DNA from: a bacterium | GTDB lineage: Bacteria > Bacillota > Bacilli > Lactobacillales > Streptococcaceae | Reading direction: 5' to 3' | Length of the DNA stretch: 56,434 nt | NCBI GenBank assembly: GCA_905221505.1 | Contig: CAJNDL010000010.1 | Coordinates: forward strand, 1 to 56,434 | Part shown: in pieces, positions 54,933-56,434 of the stretch | Layout of the letters: each line of letters starts with the position of its first letter | Numbering within the stretch: the first letter of the stretch is position 1 | Program-made: the position numbers and the translations under genes | The notes under the pieces: generated by a model | Databases searched by the model: none | Seen by the model: only the letters and a program-made list of their open reading frames with translations | What the model was told of the DNA's origin: nothing

Positions 54933-55293
54933 GCTTTCTCAATCTGCCAGACTTAATACGACTTTGTAACTTGAAATCTTGTAAGCGATACATGGTCGGA
55001 ACATAAAAGAAATCGCCACTTTTATGTAACTTGATGGCAACAAGAACATTATCATCAAATCTTTTAACATATTCAAAACTAGTATCTTTCTCTCGTGGAT
55101 TGACCCCAACGAAATCTGGATTACTTAGTATAAGTTCCAGGTCTTTGATATGATGAATTACATCATTATGATGCCGTTTCAACATATGGCTTCTTAAACC
55201 ATCTTTGTTAACCTTAATATCACTCGCTTCAAGAACAATATTAAAAATTTCTTTTACTTCGTCGGTCACTTGACCGATTTTTTCGTGTTCCAT
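54913..55293 (-). CDS. Small PBECR-like (phage-associated nuclease-like) protein
   Basis: 126 residues from ATG at 55293, five bases after GGAGG (an ATG one codon upstream is too near the SD). The C-terminal half, FVGVNPREKDTSFEYVKRF onward to TMYRLQDFKLQSRI and SGRLRKL, resembles the PBECR domains (phage Barnase-EndoU-ColicinE5/D-RelE-like nucleases) found in polyvalent phage proteins. A conserved His-rich block (MLKRHHNDVIHHIKDLE) precedes it. Here it is a free-standing small protein with an extended -10 (TGCTATAAT) upstream. No antitoxin-like partner gene is adjacent. Family call is by eye. Confidence 0.6.
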   Translation of the reverse strand: MEHEKIGQVTDEVKEIFNIVLEASDIKVNKDGLRSHMLKRHHNDVIHHIKDLELILSNPDFVGVNPREKDTSFEYVKRFDDNVLVAIKLHKSGDFFYVPTMYRLQDFKLQSRIKSGRLRKLDKKSR

Positions 55294-55448
55294 CATTTCC
55301 TCCGTTATTCCACAACTATTATAGCACAATCATAGTGTATATCAGGATATATCAAGCTCTATTATTCGTTAGATACTCAATTTTAACTTTTCCCTTTTCC
55401 TCAAAATAATAGTATAATAGAGGTAGAATTTAGAATCGAGGTACACCT

Positions 55449-55580
55449 ATGGCTGTAAAATTTACAAAACGAGACGACTTGGACAAGATGTTTGAAGAGT
55501 TTGCTAAACTCCCTGATTTGAAACAAGTCACTTTCCCTGATGACAAAGAGAAAAAAGCTAAAGCAGAAAAGAAAAACTAG
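55449..55580 (+). CDS. Small charged protein (43 aa), unknown
   Basis: ATG at 55449 behind GAGGTACACCT encodes 43 residues: starts MAVKFTKRDDLDKMFEEF and ends in a Lys/Glu-rich tail (KEKKAKAEKKN). TATAAT about 30 nt upstream is a good -10. Its TAG stop is directly followed by the ATG of the permease gene, so translation is coupled. Unknown function; probably a cytoplasmic accessory of the permease. Confidence 0.7.
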   Translation: MAVKFTKRDDLDKMFEEFAKLPDLKQVTFPDDKEKKAKAEKKN

Positions 55581-56060
55581 ATGACTGCTTTCCAACAACT
55601 CCCATCTAGTGTGCTTCAGACTGGAGCTATTTTTCTCTCCATTATCATTGAAGCCCTCCCTTTCGTGCTGATAGGAAGTATTGTATCAGGGCTAATTGAG
55701 GTTTATATCACACCTGACAAGGTTTATCTTTTTCTCCCTCGAAATCGTTGGGGGAGAATCTTTTTTGGCACCTTCGTTGGGATACTTTTTCCCTCTTGTG
55801 AATGTGGAATCGTCCCCATTATCAATCGTTTTCTGGAAAAGAAAGTTCCCAGTTATACGGCTGTTCCTTTTCTTGTGACTGCACCAGTTATCAATCCCAT
55901 TGTTCTATTTGCGACCTATTCTGCCTTTGGCAATTCCTTTCACATCGCCCTGTTACGAGCTCTGGGTTCCATCGTTGTGGCTGTAATTCTAGGGATTTTA
56001 TTTGAAAAAAGCGCAATAAAAAAGCGCAAAAAAACACTTCCTGTGCTATACTATAATTGA
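55581..56060 (+). pseudogene. YraQ/UPF0718-family permease, truncated at its 3' end
   Basis: 159 residues with four to five helices. The first-repeat signature is IIIEALPFVLIGSIVSGLIEV, then FPSCECGIVPI (conserved Cys pair) and FLVTAPVINPIVLFATYSAF. Full family members are about 300 residues with a second similar half. Here the frame ends after KKRKKTLPVLYYN, just before IS110-family sequence, so the C-half appears lost to an insertion. Whether the half protein works is unknown. Confidence 0.75.
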
Positions 56061-56079
56061 AATTTTTTTAGTTTGGGCG

Positions 56080-56327
56080 TTAGAACTGTTTCCTCAGTCC
56101 TAGCGCCTTTTCTTTTTGATAAGTCTGCTTGGTGGAGAGTAGTTTATAAATGATTCTGAGAATCTTATGAGCACAAGCAATAATCGCCTTCATCTTGCTT
56201 CCTCTTTGGGAAATTCGATTGTAAAAAGAAGAAAAAGCTGGATCCTTAGAATGTGCTACAATTAATCCCGACATGGTCAGAGCCTGTTTGATATAGCGAT
56301 TTCCTTGCGTAATGTGTGAGGATTTTT
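56080..56327 (-). pseudogene. IS110-family transposase, C-terminal part
   Basis: The frame reads SSHITQGNRYIKQALTMSGL, then FYNRISQRGSKMKAIIACAH, characteristic of the C-terminal domain of IS110/IS116/IS902 transposases. It is interrupted at 56328 by the left end of an IS630-like element. The N-terminal part is not in the window. Confidence 0.85.
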
Positions 56328-56434
56328 TATAGTAAAATGAACCAAAAACAGTACAGAATGTGGTATAATCTTCTTATGGCATATTCAATAGATTTTCGTA
56401 AAAAAGTTCTCTCTTATTGTGAGCGAACAGGTAG
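56328..56434 (+). mobile_element. IS630-Spn1-like element, left end (continues beyond window)
   Basis: Begins with TATAGTAAAATGAACC, a terminal repeat related to the RUP ends, at a TA target inside the IS110-family gene. Confidence 0.8.
56376..56434 (+). CDS. IS630-family transposase, N-terminus (runs off window)
   Basis: ATG at 56376 encodes MAYSIDFRKKVLSYCERTG, the known start of the IS630-Spn1 transposase (helix-turn-helix domain). TGGTATAAT ends six bases before the ATG, so a leaderless mRNA is predicted. Only about 19 residues are in the window. Confidence 0.88.
   Translation, partial: MAYSIDFRKKVLSYCERTG

Overview
The window is a chromosomal segment of a mitis-group Streptococcus (S. 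pneumoniae, S. mitis or S. oralis type). The evidence is a complete IgA1 protease gene, a pneumococcal-type BOX element, a 107-bp RUP-like element, the start of an IS630-Spn1-like insertion sequence, a tmRNA encoding the tag AKNNTSYALAA, and low-GC Gram-positive promoters, many of them extended -10 (TGnTATAAT). No rRNA, tRNA or CRISPR array was seen.

Layout. 1-4.5 kb: 5' part of a huge YSIRK-type surface adhesin (minus strand, running off the left edge), with a (TA)11 tract where its transcript should start. 4.9-9.2 kb: Rpn-type PD-(D/E)XK nuclease and remnants, phosphoglucomutase, a thioredoxin-like protein, a scarred attachment site with a RUP insertion, and tmRNA. 9.2-12 kb: SGNH hydrolase, HAD phosphatase and CapA-like protein (minus). 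12.1-18 kb: peptide deformylase, RlmB-type methyltransferase, a decayed gene, BOX, htpX-lemA (minus), rsmG, and a uracil permease behind a PyrR-type attenuator. 18.3-29.8 kb: two giant M26 zinc metalloproteases in tandem (zmpB-like downstream of iga). 30-38 kb: RexB-RexA recombination nuclease and a Cys-motif protein in one operon. 38-47.7 kb: CPBP protease, Cof phosphatase, an ABC exporter beside a two-component system, a VIT-type metal transporter, and a BceAB-like ABC transporter preceded by an overlooked 36-residue ORF. 47.7-51.5 kb: the prime candidate for something undescribed, a tight three-gene operon encoding a membrane protein with an HNH-like motif, a tail-anchored coiled-coil protein and a CbbX/SpoVK-type AAA+ ATPase. 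51.5-55.3 kb: PspC-domain protein, SprT-like protein, Tex, a decayed ORF, a probable small RNA and a small nuclease-like protein. 55.4-56.4 kb: a small charged protein, the N-terminal half of a permease, an IS110-family remnant and the left end of an IS630-Spn1-like element.

How genes work together: iga and zmpB are 41 bp apart and probably cotranscribed secreted proteases; rexB-rexA-orf form a DNA break repair operon; the ABC pairs and the two-component system look like a cell-envelope peptide stress module; htpX-lemA are translationally linked membrane quality-control genes. The three-gene AAA+/HNH-like operon has its own promoter and its own terminator, is visibly more AT-rich than its neighbours, and sits between conserved genes, as expected of an accessory island. 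Its defence or toxin role is inference only. All functional calls are by eye; no database search was run.
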